Assembly (NCBI RefSeq): GCF_009901525.1
Contig: NZ_CP019288.1
Coordinates: 3,749,501 to 3,813,500, forward strand
Direction of reading: 5' to 3'
Source: Kordia antarctica
GTDB taxonomy: Bacteria > Bacteroidota > Bacteroidia > Flavobacteriales > Flavobacteriaceae
DNA: 64,000 nucleotides
Shown here: piece by piece, positions 1 to 8,635 of the stretch
Layout: the number at the start of each line of letters is the position of its first letter
How positions within the stretch are numbered: the first letter of the stretch is position 1
Notes under the pieces: generated by a model
What the model saw: the letters and a program-made list of their open reading frames with translations, nothing else
Told to the model about the DNA's origin: nothing
Database searches by the model: none
Position numbers and translations under genes: made by a program

Positions 1-455
1 CATGTTGTAGAGGTGGTGCTAATCCAACAAGTCAACGTTGGGATGTTACTGGAACTTCATTCCAATTACCATACATCAATCAATCAGGATGCTTTAGCTG
101 GAGAGTTGGAGTTAAATGTAAAGATGAAATTGTTTGGTCTGCTTTAGCATGTGGAAGTTGTGATACAAAACCACATGAGCCAGGAACAAGTAGCGTAAAA
201 ACAGTAGCGAAAATTACGCCAAATCCAAATGACGGTAATATGAACATTGAAATTTCAGGAAACGACAAAACGCCTTTCACCTTAAAAGTGTATCGTTTTG
301 ATGGAACGCTGATCAAAACTTTCAATGAAAATCGTATAGAGAATCAATCAATTAAGATATCTTGGAATGGCAAATCGGTATTAAATCAAGGAATGTACTT
401 CTTTGTTATTACTACGGATACAGAAACCATTACTAAGAAAGTTATTATAGAATAA
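1..455 (+). CDS. 3' end of a secreted protein with a T9SS type A sorting domain (partial)
   Basis: The reading frame is open from base 3 to the TAA at 453-455, so the start lies left of the window and about 150 residues are visible. The first part is Cys-rich (CC, GCFSW, VKCK, ACGSC) and could be a fibronectin-like or lectin-like module, but I cannot name it. The last 80 or so residues begin with ITPNPNDGNMNIEISG, continue with a KVYRFDGTLI beta-strand block and end in KKVIIE. That is the usual form of the C-terminal sorting domain recognised by the type IX secretion system of Bacteroidota. The mature protein is therefore expected to be secreted or attached to the cell surface. Its enzymatic role cannot be told from this fragment. 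Confidence 0.85.
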   Translation, partial: CCRGGANPTSQRWDVTGTSFQLPYINQSGCFSWRVGVKCKDEIVWSALACGSCDTKPHEPGTSSVKTVAKITPNPNDGNMNIEISGNDKTPFTLKVYRFDGTLIKTFNENRIENQSIKISWNGKSVLNQGMYFFVITTDTETITKKVIIE

Positions 456-472
456 ACATAATAATGCAAGAG

Positions 473-506
473 AATTCCAGTCAACTCCGGTTGGCTGGAA
501 TTTTAT
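473..506 (+). terminator. Rho-independent terminator after the T9SS protein
   Basis: A 13-bp stem (473-485 with 490-502, one T-G wobble) closes a TCCG tetraloop and is followed by TTATTATA. It starts 17 bases after the stop codon. Confidence 0.8.
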
Positions 507-558
507 TATACCTAAACCATTATTACAAATTGAAGTATTAATTTAAACATAAAAAATT

Positions 559-1884
559 ATGAAAAAAGTATTCGTAAACTGTTGCGCATTGCTACTGATG
601 ACATTCATAAGTTGTCAAAAAGAAACTATCAACACTGAAGGAACTGAAACTGTAAAAGAATCAGAAATAACACAAAAAGGAGACGGAAGTGCTTCAAATG
701 CTGAGGTAGGTAACGAACTCGTTATTCTATATCCTGACGGAACCACAGAAGCCGAAAAAATACTAAAAAGAGCAGAATACAACATTGAAGAATTTAAAAA
801 ATGTGAATGTGCAGACCCAAACCTTGAACTTTGGGTTTTTAGCAAAAGAGAAGCTGGCGGCGGTGGTTTGGAAGACAAACGAGCAACAGCTAAATCAGAT
901 GAAGAAATAGAAGGTGCAGAATTCAATCCGAATATTAAAATAAGCGAAACTATGTTTGTTGATTTTGCGGGTATTGGAAGCCCAAGTGACGGAATTGCAA
1001 AACGAGTAGCATCAAATCAAGGCGTAACCGTTGCCGTATTAGATACAGGCATCATGTATGATTATGAAGGTTTTACCACGCCATTTTTATACAATAGCGA
1101 TCAAAATGGTTGCAATGATAATGGCTATACTGAATTGTTTGGTTGGAATTTTGTAGACGAAAACAACAACCCGTATGACAATCACCAAGGAAGACACGGA
1201 ACGATTGTTACACAATTAATTGCTTCTAAATTTGAAGCAGCAAACGTAAATTATCAAATTCTGCCTGTAAAAGTAGCGAGCGAAACAGGAAACATTCGGT
1301 ATTTTGACGCCTTATGCGGATTTCAGTTTGCAGCAAACAAACCCGATGTAGATATTATAAATATGAGTTTTGGTTGGTATCACCATGAACGTGAGTTGCT
1401 TGAAAAGTTCATTATCGATGTTGAAGATCGAATCTTAGTTGTAACCTCAGCAGGAAACAAAGGTACCAATAATGATATGACTACACATTATCCATCATCG
1501 TATGAAGTAGATAATATTTTGGCAATTGCAGGTTTGGGAAGTGGCGGAACACCATCAAATACACCTAGCTCTTACTATGATGCTGTAGTACTAAATCCTA
1601 ATGGTTCATCATCCAATAGCAATTCAGGCTTGGCAAGTTTTTCCAACAGAGGAACCATGTCAGTAGATATTGCGGCACCAAGCGAGCAAATACCTTTTAT
1701 CTATAACAATGAAACATTTTATGTAGACGGAACCTCATACTCAGCTGCACTAACTTCAGGATATAGCGGAACGCTTCACTTAAATGGAATGACAGGAATC
1801 GCTTTAAGAGCAAAAGTTTTAGAAAATAGTGTGTACAATGCAAATCTTTCTGAAATACAATATTCTAGCCACATACCAGATTAG
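559..1884 (+). CDS. S8 family subtilisin-like serine protease, lipoprotein
   Basis: A 441-residue protein with a lipoprotein signal peptide (hydrophobic stretch, then FISC with Cys19 as the lipidation site). The subtilase triad is readable in order: Asp162 in VAVLDTGI, His213 in RHGTIV, and Ser393 in DGTSYSAAL. The oxyanion-site region VVTSAGNKGTNND is also present. Residues 20-130 are a low-complexity, Glu-rich linker and possible propeptide with GGGG. The protein is expected to be anchored to a membrane and to cleave extracytoplasmic proteins; its substrate is unknown. It stands alone, with a terminator on each side, so it is probably a single transcription unit. The start ATG fits the signal peptide exactly. 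Confidence 0.9.
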   Translation: MKKVFVNCCALLLMTFISCQKETINTEGTETVKESEITQKGDGSASNAEVGNELVILYPDGTTEAEKILKRAEYNIEEFKKCECADPNLELWVFSKREAGGGGLEDKRATAKSDEEIEGAEFNPNIKISETMFVDFAGIGSPSDGIAKRVASNQGVTVAVLDTGIMYDYEGFTTPFLYNSDQNGCNDNGYTELFGWNFVDENNNPYDNHQGRHGTIVTQLIASKFEAANVNYQILPVKVASETGNIRYFDALCGFQFAANKPDVDIINMSFGWYHHERELLEKFIIDVEDRILVVTSAGNKGTNNDMTTHYPSSYEVDNILAIAGLGSGGTPSNTPSSYYDAVVLNPNGSSSNSNSGLASFSNRGTMSVDIAAPSEQIPFIYNNETFYVDGTSYSAALTSGYSGTLHLNGMTGIALRAKVLENSVYNANLSEIQYSSHIPD

Positions 1885-1938
1885 TACAATATATAGTTTA
1901 AATTAGGTTTAGGTAATCTTGCATTTAGACTATTCAAA

Positions 1939-1963
1939 AGGGGAGTTGCAAAACTCCTCTTTT
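1939..1963 (+). terminator. Rho-independent terminator after the subtilase
   Basis: Stem GGGGAGTT/AACTCCTC (1940-1947 with 1952-1959, one G-T pair) with a GCAA loop is followed by a run of T. It lies about 55 bases after the stop codon. Confidence 0.8.
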
Positions 1964-1973
1964 ATTAATGAAA

Positions 1974-2296
1974 CTCAATTTTGAGAAGTCTGAAAGACGC
2001 GCTCAACATTGTAAGTTGAATTAATCCCGTTGCATAACGGGATCTCAATTTAAAATGGTACTATCTCAATTTTGAGAAGTCTGAAAGACGCGCTCAACAT
2101 TGTAAGTTGAATTAATCCCGTTGGATAACGGGATCTTAAGTTCAGAATGACACTATCTCAATTTTGAGAAGTCTGAAAGACGCGCACAATAGTGTAAGTT
2201 GAATTAATCCCGTTGCATTACGGGATCTGAATTTAAAATAGCACTATCTCACTATTGAGAAGTCTGAAAGACGCACACAATAGTGTAAGTTGAATT
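1974..2296 (+). repeat. Four tandem copies of a 91-92 bp hairpin-forming repeat
   Basis: Units begin at 1974, 2065, 2157 and 2248 (spacing 91, 92, 91). Each has CTCAnnnTTGAG, then GAAGTCTGAAAGACGC, a second arm ending in GTGTAAGTTGAATTA or TTGTAAGTTGAATTA, and, in units 1-3, a hairpin with stem ATCCCGTT/AACGGGAT. The last unit stops before this hairpin. A diverged fifth copy lies inverted at 19559-19653. I see no open frame running through the repeat. Confidence 0.85.
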
Positions 2297-2297
2297 A

Positions 2298-2430
2298 GAG
2301 ACTGTCTGAAAAGCTTTAAAAAACGTCATTCTGAACTTGATTCAGAATCTCATTACGTTGAATCTCAATGATTATGAAAAACCGAATCAAGTTCGGTTTG
2401 ACGAAACTCAGACTTTTAGAGAGACTTCTC
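2298..2430. repeat. Dispersed repeat with two internal hairpins (copy 1)
   Basis: It starts with GAGACTGTCTGAAAAG, has an inner hairpin TTCTGAA-N5-TTCAGAA, then AACCGAA-N5-TTCGGTT, and ends in a degenerate inverted copy of its start. The same layout recurs at 10718-10850. This copy follows the tandem array directly and its outer arms are less well matched than in the second copy. Confidence 0.7.
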
Positions 2431-2435
2431 AATCT

Positions 2436-2555
2436 TTACTCAATTTCTTCATCACCTTTTATAATTGCTTTTTTCTCACCACCATTAATTTTAGTGACTA
2501 AAGAAGCAGAAATTTTGTGATTTTCTAATTGAGAAATGTTTTGTTGATTTTTCAT
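2436..2555 (-). CDS. 39-residue Gly-Gly leader-type peptide, copy A
   Basis: The frame encodes 39 residues: MKNQQNISQLENHKISASL, then VTKINGGEKKAIIKGDEEIE. A 26-residue leader-like part ends in a double glycine (residues 25-26). A 13-residue charged tail follows, with no Cys, Ser or Thr. A close paralogue lies at 2769-2888 with the same length, the same KINGGE motif and the same DEEIE end. That two such short frames are conserved next to each other, while the DNA between them has diverged, argues for real genes. The layout recalls precursors of peptides exported by C39-peptidase ABC transporters, but no transporter is nearby. The role is unknown. Confidence 0.6.
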   Translation of the reverse strand: MKNQQNISQLENHKISASLVTKINGGEKKAIIKGDEEIE

Positions 2556-2768
2556 ACTGTTTAATTTTTGTGTTATAATTTAGTTGTGTGTCCGTCAAGT
2601 GTCATAAAGGCGTAAAGTACGTCATTCTGAACCACGTGCTGAACTAGATTCAGTATTGATTCAGAATCACACATGATTAAAAAATCATGAATATAAACGA
2701 TGTGATCCTAAATCAAGTTCAGTGTGGCGAATAATTATATGACAAAAAACGGAAATACATTAATTTAG
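2556..2768. repeat. Short spacer with a degenerate hairpin repeat
   Basis: At 2621-2670 there is a variant of the GTCATTCTGAA...TTCAGAATC element, split by an extra CACGTGCTGAACTAGATTCAGTA segment that is itself made of similar inverted words. Nothing else is seen here. Confidence 0.5.
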
Positions 2769-2888
2769 TTACTCAATTTCTTCATCGGCCTTTGCAGTTC
2801 CTTTTCTTTCACCACCATTAATCTTAGTGGTTAATGAAGCTGGAATTTTGTAATTTTCTAATTGAGAAACATTTTTTTGATTTTTCAT
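2769..2888 (-). CDS. 39-residue Gly-Gly leader-type peptide, copy B
   Basis: The frame encodes MKNQKNVSQLENYKIPASL, then TTKINGGERKGTAKADEEIE, which is 39 residues. It matches copy A (2436-2555) at about 27 of 39 positions. Differences are mostly conservative before the double glycine and larger after it, except for the invariant DEEIE end. The start codon faces away from the CHAT-protease gene at 2977, with 88 bases between the two starts, so the two may share a control region. I cannot name a family. A secreted or processed signal peptide is the likeliest reading, by analogy with other Gly-Gly leaders. Confidence 0.6.
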   Translation of the reverse strand: MKNQKNVSQLENYKIPASLTTKINGGERKGTAKADEEIE

Positions 2889-2976
2889 ACTGTAAAGTTT
2901 TGTATATTAACAACGTACGAAAGTTACTAAATATTTTACAAATTACTAATTATTGCATATTAACACCTTAGTCTTA

Positions 2977-5730
2977 ATGATTACTTCATTTAAAAGAATT
3001 CATAAATTTTCCCTACTCATTTTTTTTCTATTATCAGTATTTGTGCTTCAAGCACAAGAGATAGAGCTATGTAAATATTATAATCAACAAATTGAAAAAG
3101 AAGAGCTAACACTATCTGAAGAAGAAAGCCTTGTCGATAGTCTATTACTTATAAAAAATATAAAGATTGATACGATGAAACTTGTGCAAATTTATAGTGG
3201 GTTTATAAAAGCAGAAGGTTTGTCTCAACTTAAAAAAATAATTTCTTATGCTGATAAAATCGAGCATTTAGCTTTGAATTTGAATGATTCAAGTTTGGAA
3301 ATATTCAAAAAAAACCGCAGAAATAGAATTGTTTTTTTATCTAGAGATCAACAGTTTTACAAAGCCTTAAAAGCGGGAGACAATTACTTAGAAAGATATC
3401 CAGAAGTTGATAAATCTAACGACAGAGTTTATCGATCACTTGGAAATAGTTACAGTGGTCTAGGAGATTTTCAAAAAGCAATTGCTAATTATGATGAAGC
3501 TATTTATCTATCAAAATCTTTTAAAAATAATAAAGAATTAGTGCGAACGTATATTTGTAAATTAGAAACTTTAGTCGATTTAAATGACTTAAGCTATTCA
3601 AAGCAAATATTAAAAATAGAAATCGAATTAAAGGAATTTCAAGAAACGAATGAGATAAGTTATAAAAATTCATTCGCTTTATATTTAAACTTGGGAGTAT
3701 TTAATGATAAAACTAATAATGATTTTCAAAAAGCTATTTCTAATTATAAAAAGAGCCTAGAAATAAGTTTACAAGAAAACGATACTATAAATATTATTAA
3801 AAGTTATGTTAATTTAGGCGGAGTTTATAAAAATAATAAACAGTTTGATGAAGCAAAAAAATATCTATTTCAAGCAAAAGAAATTACAATAGATTTTTCT
3901 TTTCTTGCATCAATGATTTCCAACAATCTAGCAGACATCTATCAAAAAGAAAACAACCACAAAAAAGCACTCGTCCATTATCAAAAAGCAATTGTACAAG
4001 CATTGCAATCTAAAGAAATTGAGTATCAAAAATTACCAACACTGGAAGACATTGAATTCTCTCCAAATAAGCTAGATGTCTTAGGATATTTAATTGACAA
4101 AGCCAACGGTTGGGTTGCCTATTACGACGCAGAACAAAACCCTGAATATCTCCAAAATGCACTCGAAACCTTTACACTAGCCGATCAATTAATTGACATC
4201 ATTTATGTAGAAAGCAGAGAAGATTTATCGAAACTATTCTGGCGAAAAAAAGGAGCAACATTCTATCCAAAAGCAGTTGAGGTTTGTTACCGTTTGCAAC
4301 AACCCGAAAAAGCATTCTTCTTCATGGAAAAAAACAAAGCCATGTTATTGCTCGAAAACATGACAAATGCAACCGCAAAACGTTTGTCCAAACTTCCTGA
4401 AAATACCTTAGAACGCGAACAAAACCTTATTAAAGAAATAAAAACACTTGAAGCCGAAATTCAAGCAAGTACAAAAACTCAAACGATAGATTCACTAAAA
4501 AACAGTGTTTTCAAATACAAAAAAGAATACACAGCGTTCATAGATTCACTTGAAACGGAATTCCCAAAATACTACAATTACAAAAAAAACATAAAAATTG
4601 TTACGTTGCAAAATGTACAATCCACATTGCAAAAAGACGAATTGGTATTGCAATACATTGTTGGAAAAGAAAAAGGGTTTGTCGCGCTTATTTCTTCCGA
4701 AAAAATTCAACTAAAAGAATTACCAACCACGAAAACTCTAACAAAAACGGTTACGCAATACAAAGAAGCAGTTTCCAAACCATTTGTAAATACAGAAGAC
4801 AAAAATACGTATCAAGAAGTTGCAAAAAAACTCTATCAGCAACTCATACCATTTGGCAATTCAGAAATAGAACTCGCCGAAAAACGCATCACGATTATCG
4901 CTGACGGAATATTGCAATACATTCCGTTTGAAGCTTTGCTAACGTCAGAAAACGAATACTTAATTCAAAACACAGAAATTCATTACAACTATTCACTTTC
5001 TTCGGCGGCACAATCACAACAAAACAATTCGCCAATTTCCAAAACGTTCATTGCAATTGCGCCGACCAAATTCAAAAATGATCAATTTAACGCGTTGGCA
5101 ACAAGCGAAGAAGAATTGGACAAACTCACCGACATATTTAATGCAATGCATTTTCAATATGAAAAAGCGACAAAACAACGATTTACGGAAGCCTACGGAA
5201 ACTACAAAATAATCCATTTATCTACACATGGCGGCATCGATAACACAATTCCTTGGATGGCTTTTTATGACGAAAAAATGACGTTAGATGAACTTTATTT
5301 TACAAAAAATCAATCAGAATTAGTGGTTTTAAGTGCTTGTAAAACTTCGGATGGCGAACTCAAAAAAGGCGAAGGTGTCATGAGTTTGGCAAGAGGATTC
5401 TTCAATGCAGGCGCAAAAAGTGTGGTTTCTTCCTTATGGGATATCAACGAAAAAGCGAGCAATGACATCATACAAGAATTCTACAAAAACATTGCTGCTG
5501 GCGATACAAAATCGAGCGCGTTACAAAAAGCAAAACTCACATACATAAAAAACAACAAAAACACAAGTGAAGCTTCTCCATACTATTGGAGCGCACTTAC
5601 CATTACTGGAGATGTAACTCCTATTCATATAACTCAAAATTCGTATCTGTACTATCTTTTAGGCGGTTTTTTCCTTACGGGAATTATCATGTATATACGA
5701 TTCAAAAGCAGCAACAAACAAGCAGCGTGA
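2977..5730 (+). CDS. TPR-CHAT domain protease-like protein, membrane-anchored
   Basis: I start at the ATG at 2977 (917 residues) because the upstream extension begins with TTG and spoils the signal peptide. The order is: signal peptide (FSLLIFFLLSVFVLQAQ), tetratricopeptide repeats through about residue 420, a coiled-coil-like helical segment, and a C-terminal CHAT domain. The CHAT (caspase HetF-associated with TPRs) dyad is visible as His751 in IIHLSTHGG and Cys788 in LVVLSACKTS, followed by the typical GEGVMSLARGF and SLWDIN blocks. One membrane helix (YYLLGGFFLTGIIMYI) lies at the very C-terminus. The caspase-like part should therefore face the periplasm. It is divergent from two Gly-Gly peptides; whether it processes them is untested. 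Confidence 0.85.
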   Translation: MITSFKRIHKFSLLIFFLLSVFVLQAQEIELCKYYNQQIEKEELTLSEEESLVDSLLLIKNIKIDTMKLVQIYSGFIKAEGLSQLKKIISYADKIEHLALNLNDSSLEIFKKNRRNRIVFLSRDQQFYKALKAGDNYLERYPEVDKSNDRVYRSLGNSYSGLGDFQKAIANYDEAIYLSKSFKNNKELVRTYICKLETLVDLNDLSYSKQILKIEIELKEFQETNEISYKNSFALYLNLGVFNDKTNNDFQKAISNYKKSLEISLQENDTINIIKSYVNLGGVYKNNKQFDEAKKYLFQAKEITIDFSFLASMISNNLADIYQKENNHKKALVHYQKAIVQALQSKEIEYQKLPTLEDIEFSPNKLDVLGYLIDKANGWVAYYDAEQNPEYLQNALETFTLADQLIDIIYVESREDLSKLFWRKKGATFYPKAVEVCYRLQQPEKAFFFMEKNKAMLLLENMTNATAKRLSKLPENTLEREQNLIKEIKTLEAEIQASTKTQTIDSLKNSVFKYKKEYTAFIDSLETEFPKYYNYKKNIKIVTLQNVQSTLQKDELVLQYIVGKEKGFVALISSEKIQLKELPTTKTLTKTVTQYKEAVSKPFVNTEDKNTYQEVAKKLYQQLIPFGNSEIELAEKRITIIADGILQYIPFEALLTSENEYLIQNTEIHYNYSLSSAAQSQQNNSPISKTFIAIAPTKFKNDQFNALATSEEELDKLTDIFNAMHFQYEKATKQRFTEAYGNYKIIHLSTHGGIDNTIPWMAFYDEKMTLDELYFTKNQSELVVLSACKTSDGELKKGEGVMSLARGFFNAGAKSVVSSLWDINEKASNDIIQEFYKNIAAGDTKSSALQKAKLTYIKNNKNTSEASPYYWSALTITGDVTPIHITQNSYLYYLLGGFFLTGIIMYIRFKSSNKQAA

Positions 5731-6218
5731 TGGAAACTGAAACTGAAATTGAAATTGAATTTGAAAATGTCACATCGAGCGCAGTCGAGATGCTATTTTG
5801 CGAATTTTGCAATATCGAATATCGAATAAGAAATATCGAATTTTGAAGTTTTTTAATTTGTCATTGCGAGTAAGCGAAGCAATCTGCCTCTTGATTTTTT
5901 CAATTTTGTTTGAAACTAAAAAAATATCGAATATCGAATAAGAAATAATGAATGTTGAAGTTTCGTAGTGGATCATATCACATCAAGCTAAATTCAAATA
6001 AACAAACAACAAACAACAAACAACAAACAAAATATCGAATAAGAAATAAAGAATGTTGAAGTTTTTTAATTTGTCATTGCGAGTAAGCGAAGCAATCTGC
6101 CTCTTGATTTTTTCAATTTTGTTTGAAACTAAAAAAATATCGAATATCGAATAAGAAATAATGAATGTTGAAGTTTTTTAATTTTAGAACCTAGAACCTA
6201 GAACCTAGAACCTAGAAC
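5731..6218. repeat. Repeat-rich intergenic region with a perfect 121-bp direct repeat
   Basis: The segment 5843-5963 is repeated without a difference at 6056-6176. Between them lie AT-rich words (ATCGAATAAGAAATA) and a 7-bp tandem run (AACAAAC, about four units, 6001-6030). The 121-bp unit includes GTCATTGCGAGTAAGCGAAG, a form of the dispersed repeat also seen at 19.4, 24.8 and 40.7 kb. At 6184-6240 a second heptamer, TAGAACC, is repeated eight times and runs into the next gene. No gene is seen. Confidence 0.85.
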
Positions 6219-6240
6219 CTAGAACCTAGAACCTAGAACC
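6184..6240. repeat. Heptanucleotide tandem repeat TAGAACC, eight units
   Basis: About eight perfect 7-bp units. The last three overlap the 3' end of the threonine dehydrogenase gene on the minus strand and encode its last residues (VLGSRF) and its stop codon. Because every reading frame of GGTTCTA repeats contains TAG, a change in unit number would alter only the last few residues. Confidence 0.9.
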
Positions 6241-7178
6241 TTCTTCAAATTCATAATCATTTCAGAAACAATCGCTTTCATGTCAGTCCTTGAAGACCAA
6301 TCCCAATCGTTCTTAGCAACAGTATCATCAATGCTTTCTGGCCAACTATCAGCAATCTGTTGTCTAAAATCAGGTTTATAACTAATAGTAAAATCAGGCA
6401 ACAACTCTTGAATCGCAATGGTTAATTCTTTTGGTGTAAAACTTGTTGCGGCAATATTATATGAAGAGCGTACTTTCACGTTTGACGCTTCTGCATTCAT
6501 AAGATCAAGTGTAGCACGTACAGCATCATCCATATACATCATTGGAAGCGAAGTATCTTCACTCAAAAAACAAGTATAACGTCCATTCTTAATTGCTTCA
6601 TGAAAAATTTCTACGGCATAATCTGTTGTTCCGCCGCCAGGATTTGCTTTCCAGCTAATAATACCAGGATAGCGAATACTTCGGATATCAACACCGAAAT
6701 TCTTATGGTAATATTCACACCAACGTTCGCCGGATAACTTACTAATTCCGTAAACGGTAGAAGGTTCCATAATGGTATATTGTGGTGTATTTTTCTTGGG
6801 AGAATTTTGACCGAATACAGCAATAGAGCTTGGCCAAAATATTTTTTTGATGATCTTATCTTTGGCAAGATTCAGCACGTGAAGCAAAGAATTCATATTC
6901 AAATCCCAAGCCAACTCCGGATTTTTCTCAGCGGCAGCAGAAAGTATAGCCGCCATCAAATACACATCCGTAATTTCATGTTTCTCAATACAAGCGCGAA
7001 TAGCTTCTTTATCTCTTGCGTCAAGAACTTCAAAAGTTCCTCCGCTACATACGTTACTTTCGCTTTTTCGGATATCAGTTGCAACAACATTTGCAGTGCC
7101 ATAAGTGTCTCGCAAAACGGCTGTAAGCTCCGTGCCTATCTGCCCGCAGGCACCAATAATTAAAACTTTTGTACTCAT
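6219..7178 (-). CDS. SDR-type L-threonine 3-dehydrogenase
   Basis: A 319-residue protein of the extended short-chain dehydrogenase/epimerase family. The NAD-binding motif GACGQIG is at residues 9-15. The catalytic Ser (PSSIAVFG, residues 116-123), Tyr143 and Lys147 (TVYGISK) are present. The blocks WDLNMNSL, RSIRYPGIISW, GGGTTDYAVEIF, LPMMYMDDAVRATL and RSSYNIAA match the SDR-type L-threonine dehydrogenase described from Flavobacterium, which oxidises threonine to 2-amino-3-oxobutyrate with NAD. This differs from the zinc-dependent Tdh of enteric bacteria. The C-terminal residues are encoded by a heptanucleotide repeat. No partner such as 2-amino-3-ketobutyrate CoA ligase is adjacent. Confidence 0.85.
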   Translation of the reverse strand: MSTKVLIIGACGQIGTELTAVLRDTYGTANVVATDIRKSESNVCSGGTFEVLDARDKEAIRACIEKHEITDVYLMAAILSAAAEKNPELAWDLNMNSLLHVLNLAKDKIIKKIFWPSSIAVFGQNSPKKNTPQYTIMEPSTVYGISKLSGERWCEYYHKNFGVDIRSIRYPGIISWKANPGGGTTDYAVEIFHEAIKNGRYTCFLSEDTSLPMMYMDDAVRATLDLMNAEASNVKVRSSYNIAATSFTPKELTIAIQELLPDFTISYKPDFRQQIADSWPESIDDTVAKNDWDWSSRTDMKAIVSEMIMNLKKVLGSRF

Positions 7179-7381
7179 TAAAAATAATAAAATATGTGTA
7201 CAAATATATAGAATTCTAATGCTAGCGAATACGAAAAACCTACTTTAATAGCCAATATTTTTGATAAATTCATAAAATCCAATGGCTTAGCATGGTAAAA
7301 TTTGTTAAAACAACAAACAGACATAAAAAACTAACTATATTTGTTTTTCGTTTTTCTAACAACATCGATAGTCAAAAATTA

Positions 7382-8017
7382 ATGAAGAAAATCATCGTAT
7401 CTCTGCTTGTTATCATCACCTTTTTTGCATGTAAAAAAGAGCAAGAAGCTACACGCTCTGCTGAGACGCAAAGTCAAGAGGAATATTTTGCCAAAAACAA
7501 GTTGACCATTCCGAAAAAAGCACAACTAAAAGAACTAACACCAACACAGAAAAAATTGGTGCAAGATTGGTTGGAATTCACAGCCATACACGAAAACATA
7601 AAACTCATCAATGCTAGTACGCGCTTTGCAATTGCAGAAGATTTGGGTCAATTAGCAGCAAATATTGATACACTAGGATTTAAAAAATTTCCAAAAGAAT
7701 TGGACGTTATGCAAATACGCAGCCGATTATTAGTCCTAAAAACGAAAGCATTAAAACTACAAGATGATGCAACAGACGATAATGTTCCGAATGATTTCTT
7801 AGAAAAAGAAATTGCAGAAATGAACAAAGTATTCAATGCAGTTTGTTATCAAATAGAACAAACTTCCGAATTAAATATTCTACCTGAAGAAATTCTTGGG
7901 AACTCACTAAAAAAGAAAGATAGCACTAAGGTGAAAATAGAAGAAAAAAAGGAGCAAAAACCCAAAATGAAACTTCCTAAAAAGCCATTCAAACAAATAG
8001 AACCAGAAAACAACTAA
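7382..8017 (+). CDS. Lipoprotein of unknown function
   Basis: I choose the ATG at 7382 (211 residues) because it gives a clean lipoprotein signal (MKKIIVSLLVIITFFAC, Cys17); an in-frame ATG at 7292 would place 30 odd residues in front of it. The mature part is predicted to be mostly helical. It is rich in Lys and Glu and ends in a Lys/Pro-rich tail (KKEQKPKMKLPKKPFKQ). I recognise no domain. The next gene starts three bases after the stop, so the two are surely co-transcribed and both products are lipoproteins. Confidence 0.7.
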   Translation: MKKIIVSLLVIITFFACKKEQEATRSAETQSQEEYFAKNKLTIPKKAQLKELTPTQKKLVQDWLEFTAIHENIKLINASTRFAIAEDLGQLAANIDTLGFKKFPKELDVMQIRSRLLVLKTKALKLQDDATDDNVPNDFLEKEIAEMNKVFNAVCYQIEQTSELNILPEEILGNSLKKKDSTKVKIEEKKEQKPKMKLPKKPFKQIEPENN

Positions 8018-8020
8018 ATT

Positions 8021-8539
8021 TTGAAAAAACTAATTGTACTCTCAATCATTACCGCGTTTATATCGTGTAACACAGAAAAATCGCGACAAAAAGTGGAAGA
8101 CTTTCGTCTAGAAAAAAGCAAAACGGAAATCAATATAGTTTTAGACGCTTGGCACAAAGCCGCTGCGGACGCCGATTTTGACGCGTATTTTTCCAAAATG
8201 ACAGCTGATGCTATCTTTATAGGAACTGATGCTACTGAAAACTGGGAAAACGCTGCATTTAAAGAATTTTCAAAACCGTATTTTGACAAAGGAAAAGCGT
8301 GGAGTTTTACGGCGTTAGAACGAAATGTATTTATATCGGAATATGGCGATATTGCATGGTTTGATGAACTATTAGACACACAAATGGAATTATGTAGAGG
8401 TTCTGGTGTGCTCAAAAAAGTTGATGATACATGGAAAATTTCTCACTATGTACTTTCCATTGCCATTCCAAATGACAACGTTCCAGAAGTTATCAAACTA
8501 AAAAAAGAAAACGACTCAATCGTAAAATCTCAACTATAG
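8021..8539 (+). CDS. SnoaL/NTF2-like (DUF4440-type) lipoprotein
   Basis: A 172-residue protein that begins with a TTG codon three bases after the previous gene. This start is supported by the lipoprotein signal that follows (KKLIVLSIITAFISC, Cys16). The core, LDAWHKAAADADFDAYFSKM, then TADAIFIGTDATENW, FKEFSKPYF, WSFTALERNVFIS, IAWFDELLDTQ and VLKKVDDTWKISHY, is the cone-shaped NTF2-like fold of the SnoaL/DUF4440 group. Such domains bind small ligands or act in ketosteroid-isomerase-like reactions. The substrate is unknown and a scavenging or binding role is equally possible. Confidence 0.75.
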   Translation: MKKLIVLSIITAFISCNTEKSRQKVEDFRLEKSKTEINIVLDAWHKAAADADFDAYFSKMTADAIFIGTDATENWENAAFKEFSKPYFDKGKAWSFTALERNVFISEYGDIAWFDELLDTQMELCRGSGVLKKVDDTWKISHYVLSIAIPNDNVPEVIKLKKENDSIVKSQL

Positions 8540-8635
8540 AATATCTTAAAAAAATGTTAATGTGCCGAATAACGGTAACATTACGGTTAATATTTATACT
8601 AAATTGCATAGAACTAATTAAATACAATCAAACAA

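Noticed and set aside
1974-2296. Tandem repeats as a CRISPR array
   Set aside because: Units follow directly on each other with internal hairpins and no unique spacers, and no cas gene is near.
2953-2976. TTG start for the CHAT protein
   Set aside because: It puts eight residues before the signal peptide; the ATG at 2977 fits better.
5586-5846. An 86-codon frame at the end of the CHAT gene
   Set aside because: It is a shadow of the CHAT frame that runs into the intergenic repeats; its residues look like an out-of-frame translation.
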